Part shown: piece by piece, positions 1 through 12,689 of the stretch | Position numbering within the stretch: the first letter of the stretch is position 1 | How the letters are laid out: each line of letters opens with the position of its first letter | From: Rhodamnia argentea | Taxonomy: Eukaryota > Streptophyta > Magnoliopsida > Myrtales > Myrtaceae | Reading direction: 5' to 3' | Assembly: GCF_020921035.1 (NCBI RefSeq) | Contig: NC_063158.1 | Location: 2,090,001-2,154,000 of the forward strand | Length of the DNA stretch: 64,000 nt | Position numbers and translations under genes: made by a program | The notes under the pieces: generated by a model | Databases searched by the model: none | Told to the model about the DNA's origin: nothing | Seen by the model: the letters and a program-made list of their open reading frames with translations, nothing else

Positions 1-1103
1 AGAGAGGGGGGAATGGGGGTAGTGGCGGGCCCAGGGGCAGAGAGCCCAACGGCTCTCTGCCCCCGGGGCCCCCTTTTTTTTTTTTTTTATAATTTTCGCG
101 GTTCTGGGCCGGTTCCCACGATTCCGGAACCGTGGGCCCGGTCAACGGGCCGGTTCCGGACCCACGGGCCCAAATGGCCCCCTCTACACACCACCCCTCA
201 ACAGCACCGCGTCGGAGGCCTGGCCTCGAGCTCCTTCCATGGCTGGTTCTAGACTTGAGGCCATGGCAGAGCGAGGTTTGTGAGCGACACCGACGGCCAT
301 GGAAGGCCAAATTTGGAAAGCCAGCGGCATCACCTAGACGAGTGACGGCCGGTGGCATCACCGGCACGTCACCAGTCATGTTGGCTCATCCGAGCTTTGG
401 ACTAGGGAGGAAGAAGAAACAATTTCACTTCACAAAAAAATTTCACAGAAATTTTCTCGCGTGTATATTTTTAATGCATGGAAGGAAAAATGCTCGCTAA
501 AAATTAATGTTGACAAAAGCTCACGTCGCCACGAAGAAAGATAAATAAGACAAAGAAAAATGACAACGAAAAAATAAATAATAACAAACAGGTGGGGATG
601 AAAAATAGAAATTCCCTACAAGTAAATTCATCATCATCTTTTTTTTCCCCTCCGACTTAGCGATTGCATTTGATAAGCACAATTAATTTCCTCCAACAAT
701 GTAAATTCATGAATTCGAAATTATTTGGAGCAAATAGCTAAATTGTACTCTTCCGATGTAACGGTACGGTTGTTTTACTTTGCCGGTTATTTTATTCAAA
801 ATTACATCCTAAACAAAAGTACAAACTTTTCATTATCTCGACACCAGTTTCTTCTTTTGTATCTTTTCCCTTTTATTTTAAAAAATGCTTTTGCAGGCAA
901 TTTGGAGTTATTTTAAACCTAAAATATCAACACATAAATGATGACCATGTGGGTGCGCAATCAACAAACGAATGCCTGATAAACCAAAGCAAATAATTTG
1001 CAAGAAATGATAAAGCAAAACACGCCAATGTACTTTACTGGATTTTTGTTATTATCCTAGCAAGAAAATTAAACTACATACGTGTATGAATAAGATTAAT
1101 TTT
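1..1103. other. Intergenic DNA, no gene seen
   Basis: The first 300 bases are GC-rich and contain a short self-complementary stretch around 95-175 built on GGGCCGGTTCC and its complement. This resembles the GGTTCC-rich interior of the hAT-type element at 3155. The remainder is AT-rich. Short open frames here (for example 132-500) show no recognisable domain and have the skewed composition of repeat DNA, so no gene is called. Confidence 0.5.
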
Positions 1104-1129
1104 CTAGAGTTTTCTCTTTATTAAAGAGA

Positions 1130-1425
1130 CGATAAAACAATGACATTGCGATGATGTGGCACACGTATGATGACATAACATGTGCAAGGTGTCATAAACA
1201 TGGCAAGAGTTCGTGGCATAAATGGATGACTTGGCAACGTGAGATGACATGCACGATGATGTGAAAATCATGCAATGACATGGCAAACAGGACACGTTAA
1301 TCTACGTGGCAAAATGACTAAGCATAATGACATGGCAACATCCAAGACAGTCTATGCACGTGACATGGCAATATGACGTAGCAAGTATGATGTGGCATGC
1401 ATGATATGGCAAGATACAATCCTAA
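1130..1425. repeat. Degenerate minisatellite based on ATGACATGGCAA
   Basis: Variants of a roughly 12-base word, ATGACATGGCAA or GATGTGGCA, recur many times with irregular spacing. Copies are seen near 1153, 1229, 1275, 1330, 1361 and 1390. Spacer lengths vary, so this is an eroded tandem array rather than a clean microsatellite. The short open frame on the minus strand (1104-1295) only reads through the repeat. Confidence 0.5.
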
Positions 1426-1439
1426 TCTATACGATATGT

Positions 1440-2429
1440 ATGTGATTTTTTTTTTGTTTATGAAGATTTGAAAAATTAATGTAATTAAATTATCTAATGC
1501 ATGGTCCTATCGAATTCAAATTAAGAAGCAAGCTAATTAAATCTTATCGAAAGTTGTTAACCCATCCGAAGTCTTTAGATAATGCCTATGCGCGAAATCC
1601 TATCCGAAAAAGCTAAGACGCGACATTTTTTATATTTCCAAATTAGGAAAAGTTATCTGAATTAAAGAGAAGAGGCGTGTCCAACCCACTCAAGATATCA
1701 TCGAAATCCAAGAGATCACAAGGTCAAGTTAATTCAAAAAATAACCTGATCTCTTACGGATTAAATTAAGATTACCCTTAGCCTTCCTAAAAATAAAAAG
1801 ATCCAAATTCTCTACGGCTCAAATTAGTGATTACATTGATTTTGATACAAACACCCCTAATCGGATAATGCTTAAAACATCTGAAAGAGCAAATCAAGAT
1901 TAATGTCAAATAATCCTACTTAGGCAGCACAATATTGAAATCAAATTCCGTTCGAGAAAATTACCTAACTCGGACGATCTGCTTCCGAATTGGACCGACT
2001 GCGGGACGATCAGGGAACGTAATAAATGGGAAGATTCTGCATGAATGTAATAATGGGAAAATCTTATCAATTGATCCTTTGTTTCCTTCTTTCCTCCGGA
2101 CAGGTGCGTATATTCGGCTCTTCAATTGTCTGTGCCCAAGCCGTGAATCTCTCTTTTGCCAAAGAATACGCTTTCTTCGTCTCAAATTTTTACAACACCC
2201 ACGAACTAGGCATAGGTAATTTTCGGCCGCGTGAATTTAATCCAATCAAGCTCACAACCCCACTTTGAGCCCGTTCGCTGTCGGTCCGATAAATATGCAA
2301 ACTATATGCAAATGTTTCTCATATTTATATGCAATATAGCTAACATCTTTTGTTTAAGGGCCATAGTCGATCCCTAATTTTCTATGCAATGAATTCTTAA
2401 ATGGGGTCGTCAAAATTTAGGTGCCAACA
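1440..2429. mobile_element. Probable LTR remnant ending in TTTAGGTGCCAACA
   Basis: The stretch ends at 2429 with TTTAGGTGCCAACA preceded by GGGGTCGTCAAAA. The complete solo LTR at 3417-6263 has nearly the same terminus (TTAGGTGTCAACA at 6251-6263). Ends of this form are common in plant Gypsy LTRs. I could not locate a matching TG start or a target duplication, so the left limit is arbitrary and the element is probably truncated. No coding domain is visible. Confidence 0.3.
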
Positions 2430-3146
2430 CCGCCACGTCCGTGATTTTCGGCTTGACTTAGCCGAAAAATGGCTTAGTGGAGAGGTACATTTTGCCGAGC
2501 TTTACAATAAAATCCTCCATCATGTATTAGAGATAGTATTAGCTAGAATAGGCATGATGTTATCATAAGTATATCCTCGTTAGTCGTTTGTAATTTTGTA
2601 TCATCCCCTTGACTGTATCGCTTTCATGACTTCATATTTACCGAAACAATTCTGTTTCGTGATTGGAATGACTGATTGGGAGGAATCTGGTAGGGCAAAG
2701 TTTCTTCAATAAAGTTTTAAAGATATTCTATATCATATCAAACTAAATTACTGAACTTGGAGGTGGGTTCTCCTCAACATTTCTTCGATGGCTGCCGTCG
2801 TTCACCCCATTTAAAACACATGGATTGAGCATTTCCTGAAGGCTGTAGTATGTTTCAGTCCTTCCATACTCCAAAGAACAATTGATGCATGGAGCGAAGA
2901 TGTTTCCAGTTTCAATTTTAGGGAAAAAGTTTTTCAAAAAGTTAATTTTCAGAAAAATGACAATATTTTTTGGTGTTTGGCTAAAACTTGAAACTGAAAG
3001 GGAAAATATTCTTTTTGTAGTTTGGTATGAAAAATCGAGATTTCCCTTGAGAATACTACTAAAAAATTTGAATTTTTAATTACATTTGATTCTTTTTCTT
3101 TTTCTCTTTTCTTTCTTCCTTTGCCGATCGTCGGCCATGTCAACGG
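2430..3146. other. Intergenic DNA, no feature recognised
   Basis: AT-rich sequence lies between the LTR-like end at 2429 and the hAT-type element. Short frames such as 2743-2937 (minus) match no known domain by eye. Confidence 0.4.
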
Positions 3147-3154
3147 CCGGTCAC

Positions 3155-6100
3155 TAGGGGTGAGCGGTTCCGGGTTCCTTACGGGTTTCACATAAAACCT
3201 AGAACTTACCCATTAGAACAGGTTCCTCATTTTTTGGAACCTGGAACCTACCCTGTCATAGGTTCTAGGGTCGGTTCCAATGTACCCGATAACCTATCAA
3301 TTTCTTTTATTTTCTTTTATTTTTTTCATTTTTAGTTAAGCAAAAGGAAAGTGAACGCTACAACATCTAAGAAAAAGTAGAGGTGAGTGGTTTTAGGTTC
3401 CGTACAAGTTACATTTTGTTGCGACCTCGCCTTGAGCCTCCCTCGGAGGGTCCGGCGGGTTTAGAGATATTGCCATAGGTCAATGGTGTAGACTCTCCCA
3501 AGTCCTACCTCGCGTGACATTAGATTCATTTACAACCGATTATCAAACTAAAATGTTATTAAGAGTCGCCACTAGCCTATTGGGGTCGGCTAGAAACCCG
3601 TCGGACACGGGAAGGTTATCTCGATTCCTATGCAACCGGAGCTTCTAAGCTCGGAGACTTGTTTACGCTAACTAGATAATTAACGCCCTTTCGGTACCTA
3701 ACCGATCGATATTCCTTAAGGTGAACACACATTCTGCATATCATTTTAAACTTATCGGGTATCTAACCAGTACTAAATGATCATGCATAATGTATTTCCG
3801 TCATTTCATGCAATTACCTATTTATACTTAACCTAACAATATAGGAAAATCGATTAACAGGTAATTTTTCAAAAGACAGTGTTATAAACATTCAATCGAG
3901 TAAATATGCCAAATAAATATCGGGATAAGCACATGCGGACCAAATCTATAATGGCAATATTTAAACAAACAACTCCGATACGCGGATCGAATTCACATGA
4001 AATCAAACCGGATTAGACGTCGGCCTTCATTCAGCAAGCCCCAATGGGCTACCAATTCCACGGGCAACACTGTCAATTGCCGCATTGGAATATCAATCTG
4101 ATGCGTCGAGTATTTGGAACATGCACTCACTCAAAGCAGATGATTAGCAAAATTCAGTTAATTAAAAGATAAAACTAGCATTTTGAATTAAATTCTAATT
4201 GACATGCTAATTTATCTATTGAGATGTGCATTATGAAACAAATTATTCGGACATTCATATGCTAAGCTAGACTATGTCATGCGAATTAAACATGAAAAAT
4301 AGATAACAATCGGGCATATAAAAGCCTAATTAGACACAATAGGCAAATAAAGGCATTTCCTACCTATTTCCTATTTTTTGCATTTTCTGATTTTTTTAAA
4401 AATATTTTTATTATTAACCATTTCTTATTATTTTATTTAAATAAATATAAAAAAAGGATCCGGGTTCGGCTTCAGTTTCTGACCCGACCCGGATTGGCCT
4501 CCCAGGCCTCAGCTCCATGCTCGGATTGTGCTCAATTCTAAGCCCAGTCCGAATTAAAACCCAAAATAGTTTTAGAGAGGAACAAGGCCCAACTCTACTA
4601 AGCTAAGCCCACACGCCTAAAAGACTATCCCTGCACTAAACCAAAAGCCAAGCCCATTTGTCTATCCCAACCCAAAATGGACTAATGCCCACTCCTCACC
4701 AAAACCTGCATTCTGATCTTCCTCTTCGTGACCTCTTCTTCCCTGGTTCATCGAGAGCCATGATGCAGATTTCGTTGCTCAGCGCCCAGGCGCCATGAAC
4801 CACCGTGACGTCTCCAGCAATCTTGGACTTCTAAGCGGACACCGCACGAGCTTCGGCCATGCCGAACTCAGAACATCAGCCCCCACAGACAGCCTTCACC
4901 TTCTTCTACCTCACGACGTGCCGGAACAAACAACAATGTCAAGATCACCATGCTCGCCGGGATCTTCTTGCGTATCGCCGCTATCTGGATCCGTTCGCCC
5001 GCACCTCGTTGGACTGCTACCGTTCGGAACCATGCGTCCACCATTTTGCTTAAGCTGGCATCGTCGCTGGTTCGAGCTCATGTGCTGCATTGTTCACGCC
5101 CGCATCGCCACTGATCGAGCTCGCGTCGCCCCTGTTCACCTTTGCATTGTCTCCGCTCGAACTTGCGTGCACCGTTCAATGATCCTGGACACCAGATCGA
5201 GCAAAGAACCATAAGACCGAACATCACAAGTGCAACTGCTAGCTCTGACTAGGCTGAACACCACCTCCGCCGACGTCCAGCCCGAGCGAGGCCAGAACGG
5301 TCTTCATTTCCGTCTACAACAGTGATGGCCAGAAATGTACCGCAGCGAGGAAACTCAAGCTAGCTCGCCTCCGACAACTACCACCACCATCGACTCATCC
5401 TTACGACTAAACTGACCTGGACCTTATCACCCCCAGTAGGTTTAGCCATGAAATGGCGTCAAACGGAGGTCATCAGGCGGGCGTCAAGAAGGGACCAGTC
5501 GGGAATGGCTTCTTGGCTCGCTAGCTCCTCTTGGTCTTGGTCCCCTCTCGCTCAACGGAAATCTCCATCGCATTTACGAAGAGCACGTAGCCGTTGGAAG
5601 GCAGATTGGTTGCGAAACTAGCTTAGTCCACCGTGCTCTTGGTCTCCCGAGTACTCTCTGTTTTGCTCTCTTTTATTTTGCTCTCAGAACTGAGAGCCTC
5701 GGCCCTTTTTGTTGATTGAGAGCCCCTGAATGAGCCCCCGGGAGCTCTCTGTGAGGTCTCCAAAATCGCCCCTCCTTTTTTTTTTTTCGCCCTCCTCTCT
5801 CTCCTCTTTTTATAGCATTTCTCTGCCTCCTCCTTCAAGTTTCCTTGTGTGGACATGGGGGCTTTGTGAGCTTGTGGCCATGAATCAGCCAGAGAGAGAG
5901 GGGGGGTCTGACGTGATATGGGGTAGAGGTAGTGACGTGAAGTGAGATGGGCTGGCTTGTAGAAGAAAAAGAGAGAGATAAGGTAGGCTTGGGCCTTTGA
6001 AGAAGAAATAAGAAATAAAGGGGAGTTGGGCTATAAGAGAGAGAGAGAGACCATTTTGGCTGGGATAGAAAATAAAAGGGAATGGGCAGAATGGTAGAAA

Positions 6101-6602
6101 GAAGGGCCCGACGCAAATTTTTTTTATTTACTTCTTTTTATTTTTATTTTTTATTTTTTTATTTCACAATTAGATAAGAAAAAAAAATGCATACTTACTA
6201 ATTAGACATATTCTATTTGATAAAGGAAATAAAATACGGGACCGCTAAAATTAGGTGTCAACACATTTAGAACGTGAAACGAATCTATTGGAACACGTTT
6301 ATCATTTTTTGAACTCGAAACCTAAAAATTTGTTTGGCTCCAGATTATACACTCATCATCGGATACCATAGAACATTGTAGGACCATGCAAAAACATATA
6401 CCAAGAAAAATATAAAAATTCGTTTCGGGATCGAGGGTCCAAGTTCCGGGTAGTGGAACATGGAACCTACCCATTGGAACAGGTTCCTCAATTTTTGGAA
6501 CCTGGAATCTACTCCGCATACCTTGGAACCCGGAACCAAACAGGATCCTACGGGTTCCTGTTCCGGGTTCTCGGTTCTACCCTGGAACCATGCTCACCCC
6601 TA
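3155..6602. mobile_element. Non-autonomous hAT-type DNA transposon, split by a solo LTR
   Basis: The left end starts TAGGGGTGAGC (3155-3165) and the right end finishes GCTCACCCCTA (6592-6602), an 11-bp perfect terminal inverted repeat. It is flanked by an identical 8-bp target duplication CCGGTCAC (3147-3154 and 6603-6610). An 8-bp duplication is the hAT hallmark. Without the nested LTR the element is about 0.6 kb and carries no transposase, so it is a MITE-like derivative. Its two halves both contain the word GAACAGGTTCCTCA followed by TTTTTGGAACCTGGAA (near 3217 and 6477). Confidence 0.85.
3417..6263. mobile_element. 2.85-kb solo LTR nested in the hAT-type element
   Basis: The segment begins TGTTGCGACC and ends GGTGTCAACA, with an identical 5-bp duplication CATTT on each side (3412-3416 and 6264-6268). 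No reverse transcriptase, integrase or gag-like frame and no second LTR copy lie inside. A solo LTR left by recombination of a long-LTR retrotransposon is therefore the best reading. The size suits Gypsy lineages with long LTRs (Tat or Athila type), but the lineage is inferred from ends only. A pyrimidine tract and TTTTTATAGC near 5807 could be the LTR promoter if it reads on the plus strand. Frames at 4795-5214 and 5835-6116 belong to this LTR. Confidence 0.8.
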
Positions 6603-6610
6603 CCGGTCAC

Positions 6611-7059
6611 TAGCCACAAGCGAGGGATGAGCTTGCTAAGGCCCGTGAGCTAGAGTCTTGCCAGGCTCAAGCGAGGCTCTATCTCACTCGCTCCGGTGAG
6701 GTCGAGCTTGCCCGAGCCGAGCGAGATTTGGTAGGTCGACCCATCTATTTGACCGGACGGCTTAGGTTGTTCCATTGAAATCCGGCGGTCCAAATCACAT
6801 ATAAATGAGCTTCCGCATTCTCGGCCGCGGCAGCACAGGATAAAAAACCATCTTACCTAATTTGGTGTCTTGTAATGTACAAACACAAACACAAACACAA
6901 ACTGAAAAGGCCCAAGTCAGAAGTCAACAACAGCCCAAACCAGGCCCAACCTCCATTGAAGAAGGAGGAGGAGGTGGAGATTAGAAAGCTTCGACGTTAA
7001 GGAGGACATTGTAACAAAAGTTACTTGCACGAGTGAAGTAACTTTTCTAAGGATCTATG
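6611..7059. other. Intergenic DNA, no gene seen
   Basis: This continues the interrupted host sequence that starts before 3146. It includes a short (ACAAAC)n run near 6882-6902. No coding domain was recognised. Confidence 0.4.
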
Positions 7060-7062
7060 CTA

Positions 7063-7268
7063 TATTTATTTCACAGAAAATGAATGATTTGATTTTTTCT
7101 TCTAAAAACGATCGCTTTTAATGAATGAAATATATTTTCATCGCGAAAATATTTAGATATTAATTATTGTCGATAATAATTTTTTCATTAATTAGTTATT
7201 TCAAGCAATATAAGTGCTTATTTTTAGAAAAACATTTGTCAAATAATTCATTTTCCGTGAAACACACG
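7063..7268. mobile_element. Small AT-rich MITE with imperfect terminal inverted repeats
   Basis: TTTCACAGAAAATGAATGAT near 7069 is complementary, with a few mismatches, to AATAATTCATTTTCCGTGAA near 7243. The 200-bp interior is AT-rich and non-coding. Related half copies are visible near 9059 (GTTTCGCGAAAAATAAATTA) and at 41540-41600, and a fuller one at 54285-54512. The target duplication was not resolved, so superfamily is open. Confidence 0.5.
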
Positions 7269-8383
7269 GAACCCTAGTCATCGTTGGTTTTCCTTTGTAA
7301 CTAGGTTATAAACATTAGCCGATGTTTCTACCCCGACATCGTAGTATCAATCATAGGTCTATTCCCTTTCACCTCTGTAATGGCAAACACGGGGTGAAGT
7401 CGAATACTAGTTTAGGCAAGAGCAGAGTCCAGGTCGGTCTCCATCGAATTTCAACGAATAGTATAAGAGCTGTTCACACAAGATGGGAGTCTATTTTCTC
7501 GAAAAGATCTAACTCACCCGTCATGAAATGTGGTTGATTTCTGCACACACTCAAACCATGTCAACTAATTATTCCCATTTGCTCCGATTGAATAAACCAA
7601 GTTGCTAAAATTAGGGCGGCACTTGTATAATATATAAATAATCGCGGGAATATGGTAAACAATGATGTTTGAGAAACTTCATTACGTGTTGGATTCCATT
7701 TCGTTCTAGCAAGGCAATCGAATATATAATTTCTTTGCTTTTTTTGCCGCTCTTAAAAAAAGAACAAGAATTTCTATAGCATGTAAAGAGAAGTTCAAAA
7801 GTGCATTGGGAAGCAACTTTGATTTAAACGGTATATAAAAAAATCACACTTGCAAAGGGTAAACCCTTCGTCGGACGCCTCCAAAGGGTTTAGGCCAGCG
7901 GCAAGCTTGATTTGGCCATTCCTGGCACCGGTGGTCAGCTCTGGTGTTTCAAGTGACGTCAAGTAAGGTGGAAAATGATAAAGGGCATTCTGAAATTTTG
8001 AAAATTTAGGGTGGAAAATGATAAGGGCATTCTGAAATTTTGAAAATTTAGTGAGGGCATAATTGGAAGAAAAAAATTTCTTACCATTTCGGAAATGCTA
8101 AAACCCAAAGCTCCTACATATTTGCCTTAGACTACGGACTTTAGAGGGTTTTGGAAATTCAATGAATTTTCACAGAACTCTCCAACAAAAAAAAAAAAAA
8201 AAATTGCCAAACGTCTTATCGACTAATTAATCGCCTATTGACCAGAATACTTGCTTCATCAGAAATGATTTTACGATGAACTCGATATCATGTGCATGCA
8301 ACTTGTTCGGTGAAAACTTCTGATGCATTAGAGATCTAATTGTCCTTCATTTGGGGAAAAAGATATGAATTAAATTTTCGGGA
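7269..8383. other. Intergenic DNA with a 42-bp tandem duplication
   Basis: At 7967-8050 a unit of about 42 bases occurs twice in a row. The copies start at 7967 and 8010 with GGTGGAAAATGATA and differ by one indel. The rest of the stretch shows no gene. The frame 7322-7537 has no recognisable domain. Confidence 0.5.
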
Positions 8384-8665
8384 GTGCCTCGTTATTTAAG
8401 CTCGCAGTATGACCTCTTGTGCTTCGCCGAGCTTGACCATAGCTGTTCAAGCTTCATCGAGCTCGGTAATGGTTGCTCCAATTTCCATGCTTCTTCAAGC
8501 TCAGCGCATGGCCACTGCAGCTTCTTCGAGCTCCCAGGTGGCCATGGTCACTTGAGTTTCGTCGAGCTCAGCCATGGTCGCTCCAGCTTTCAAGCTTCTT
8601 CAAGTTTGGGGCCATGGTCACTTGAGCTTTGTCGAGCTTGTGAACATCATTTCGTGGGAGGTTAA
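8384..8665 (+). repeat. Degenerate GAGCTTC-type repeat, open in one frame
   Basis: The block repeats words such as TTGAGCTTCGTCGAGCTC, CCATGGTCACTTGAG and TTCAAGCTTCTTCAAG in imperfect alternation. One frame stays open for 93 codons and reads as a repeated S-F-x-E-L pattern. The openness is explained by a repeat period compatible with three. There is no start context, no domain and no neighbouring exon, so I do not call a gene. Confidence 0.45.
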
Positions 8666-9604
<939 letters not shown>

Positions 9605-9865
9605 TCAATATGATTTATATCCAATTAGATGGTATCGTGGCGAAATAGATTCAATCAAACACATATAGTGCAAAATAAAGATTTAAACAAAAGGAATTCC
9701 GATGAAAAAGATCGATTAACATTAATTAATTACAAAAAATTAAATGATTTTAAATCAAATTCATTACCAAATTCAAAATATAACTTCCAAAAATGCTATA
9801 GATATGACCTTTTCTCATATAAATCGATTAATTATGAAAATAAGAAGTGTGTGTATGTATGTATA

Positions 9866-9896
<31 letters not shown>

Positions 9897-10210
9897 GTAT
9901 GTATCACCATTACGTTTAAATGATAAGCATGAGATATCTTATAACTACAACAAGACATATAAAAAAGGTAAATTAGTTGATATGCCAAGAGGTAATATCT
10001 CTATCAATTTAGAAGATGATAATATTATGAATCTGCATAAATTTACATATAGAAAATATTTTGATTGGAGAATTTTTGATTTTTGTCTGAGAAATAAAGT
10101 TGATGTTGAGTCCTGAATTGATATCGATCCCTATGGTAATAAAAATAGTAAGACTGGGGTTAAAGACTGGATTTGTTATCTCATGTTTGCTTTTCGTGAA
10201 AAAATACCAA
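9605..10210 (+). pseudogene. ycf1: Nuclear copy of plastid ycf1 (TIC214) fragment
   Basis: Two consecutive frames (9629-9840 and about 9919-10116) encode the lysine- and asparagine-rich, AT-rich protein style of Ycf1. They include the recognisable stretch RKYFDWRIFDFCLRNKVD near 10050-10105, typical of its C-terminal region. Plastid Ycf1 is an inner envelope translocon component; this piece cannot act as one. An expanded TA microsatellite (9860-9900) breaks the frame. The next conserved residue, expected to be Trp, is a TGA stop at 10114, after which the frame continues ycf1-like. Identification is from memory of the family, not from a search. This is a NUPT. Confidence 0.75.
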
Positions 10211-10248
10211 TTAAAGTGAAGTGTTTCTTCAAATAACAAGGAGTTGGG

Positions 10249-10536
10249 TTAGTTATTCAATAAAATGATATTGAGCTTATTTCCCATCTCTTCTCGAGAA
10301 ACAAGTGGTCTATTTCTTTGCAAAATTGTGCTCAATTTCATATGTGGCAATTCCGCCAAGATCTCTTCATTAGTTGTGGGAAGAATCCGCCCGAAGAGTT
10401 TCCCTAACGATACTCCAAAGAAACACTTTAGAGGGTTCATCTTCAAGTAGTATTCCCTAAGCCTAAGGAAGAGTTTTTGTAAACCCACCAAGTGGTCGAC
10501 TCCTTCACAGTTGCATTTTACGGTTTTATGCAACAT
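10249..10536 (-). pseudogene. Gypsy (Ty3) reverse transcriptase fragment
   Basis: The minus-strand frame contains HLVGLQKLFLRLREYYLKMN followed by PLKCFFGV and GKLFGRIL. These match the Gypsy reverse transcriptase segment just after the YVDD box (pattern H-L-x-x-L-x-x-V-F-x-R-L-R, then N-P-x-K-C-x-F-G-V and G-K-x-L-G). Only about 60 residues are recognisable and no LTR or neighbouring pol domain is seen. It is a scrap of a dead element. Confidence 0.65.
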
Positions 10537-11101
10537 CTCTTTAAAGATTTGCGTCGTAGGCGGTAGCCTTTTTCTCTAGCTGTGAAAGGGCGATTCCCCC
10601 TTTCCATTGAAGTAGGGTTCCAAACCCACCATTCCGGTCTATTATTGATAGGGATTTTACTGATTTTTATAATCATTTTATTTAATTTTCAAATTAAAGT
10701 GGAATGTTTCCTTTTTATCAAACATAGATGTTTTCGTAGTTTATGTCCTAAAATGAAGATCTCGTAACTAAAAAGTTATGACTTCAATTCAAGGATAAAG
10801 ATAATATAAAACTCAAAAAAATTATTTTTCATTTTTGAATTTTAAAATTATTTAACCGAACCACATCTACAAAATGCCAGTACCATACAACGGCTTCAAA
10901 GCCAACGTGATGCTCCTTGGTCATATGACCAAGATAAAGAATCCGGGCTTGTAGGTACATTTATTTTAGAGAAAGCTTGCAATAATTAAGTAATGGGCCA
11001 CTAAAGGAGTTACATAGTTTTTTTCCCTAAAGAGTGGAGGGATTGCCGGGGTATCCTTGGGTTCTCGGGGCCTCATGATCAAAAAGAAAATGCTTATACA
11101 G
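10537..11101. other. Intergenic DNA, no gene seen
   Basis: AT-rich sequence between the Gypsy scrap and the Harbinger-type element. I recognise nothing in it. Confidence 0.4.
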
Positions 11102-11104
11102 TTA

Positions 11105-12562
11105 GGCTGCGTTTGGTTGTTGGGATTTCTAATCATGATAGAATTGGATAGGATAGGATAAGAAATCCATATATTTGGCTATATCCTATCTCTTGTTTGG
11201 TGACTCATGGATTTAAAGTCGTATATTCTCATATCCTATCATATCCCGCATTTGGTAGAAATCGTATATCAATATAAAGGACATATATGTCCCTACGTGA
11301 TGCTCATGAAATATTTCGATTTTATTACTATAAAAATAACGTTCTCATACACAAATAAACTTGAAAATATGCACATTTTATTAGAATTTCAAATTTCTTT
11401 GCAAAAAATAAAATAAAATGAAAATAGAAACAAATGAGACAAGAAAGTTGTCATCATCGTTTTCATGTTTGCCCCATGAACTTGAAGCCTTTTCCATACA
11501 CAATCAAGCAGAGGTTGCAATCTATGGAAAATAGAGCACTCACCCGGAGGAAACCTTTTCATGTGTAACAACACAAGATCCTTAAGAATAATGAACAAGT
11601 TTTTCTTGGCGTTATCTTAGCGAGCTGACCCTCTCCAATCTATACTGACTTTCACCGCTGATTCGATTAAGGGGATGCGATCAACAAAAAAAAAAAGAAG
11701 GCGATTTAGAGAGAAAAACAAAAGAACCAGAGAGCGAGTGAGAGAGAAAGGAGGAAGGAGAGAGAGCTCGGGGACGCCATTAACGTTCTACAACCCCAGA
11801 GCATCCAACCTTTGGCCGGGCATTCGAGGACGAATCGAGCTTCAAAGTTTAGCTCACAAGCTTCTTGAAGTCCCATAAAGCTTCCCAAACCCACTCCGTC
11901 ACGCCTACGACCTCCCGAAAGGGGAGCTCGGTTTCAGCCCTCTCGAGCTGGTTTTAATGGCATCTCACGATTTAGACTAGGTTTCTTCAAGATTTTTTAT
12001 TCATTATGCTCCTAGTGCTCCCCCGATCTCGAATCCCTGTTCATTTTGCATTTTGGTTGCATGAAAATCACCGAGTCGACCCTAAGCCCGAAAACCTAAC
12101 ATGAACTCGTGAGTGAACCTTTGCGATAATCGGGTAAGTCCCCTCTCACTCCTTGGATGCTGTTTGACGTGTTAGTGTAGAGATTTAACATAGAAATTGC
12201 TCTGTTGTTTCTTCACCGGAGATTAGCTCTCGGCCGAAGCTAGTTAGTGTAGTTCAAGGTTGATTCGGGCTTCAAACTATTTTGATTTTCGAAAATTAAA
12301 AAAATTACAGAAGCAAGTTGTAACGTGGGTGAAGGAGTGCGTGAATGAAAGGGTAGGGTTTCTAAAAATTAGCTTTATATGACGGATAAGAGAAATCCTA
12401 TCCGACCTTATCCGACCTTATCCTACCCCCTCCCCTCGGATTTTTTTATCCGAGTTATATCCCTTCTAAATTCGACATTATACTATCCAGGACACCTACT
12501 AAACACGGGCTATGATAAAACATATTCTATCCCGAGTTTTATACGGACGACCAAATGCAGCC
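11105..12562. mobile_element. PIF/Harbinger-type non-autonomous transposon
   Basis: The left end GGCTGCGTTTGGTTGTTGGG and the complement of the right end, GGCTGCATTTGGTCGTCCG, form a terminal inverted repeat. It is flanked by TTA on both sides (11102-11104 and 12563-12565). TTA/TAA duplications with G-rich GTTTGGT ends are characteristic of PIF/Harbinger. Subterminal inverted words GGATAGGATAAGAAATCC and GGATAAGAGAAATCCTATCC support the pairing. The 1.46-kb interior has no transposase. A purine-rich tract at 11685-11765 and unrelated interior sequence suggest picked-up DNA. Confidence 0.75.
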
Positions 12563-12689
12563 TTAGGGTTTTGTGGCTCTGCATTGCTGCTAATCCACCT
12601 CGCACCTGATGGGATTCAACATAGATAGATGGGACTAAAAGGGCTCCTGGCGAAATCTACCTTCAACCCGCAGCAAAGAATTCGATTCA

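Noticed and set aside
4795..5214. 139-codon plus-strand open frame
   Set aside because: It lies wholly inside the solo LTR at 3417-6263, has no domain, and its composition reflects the LTR.
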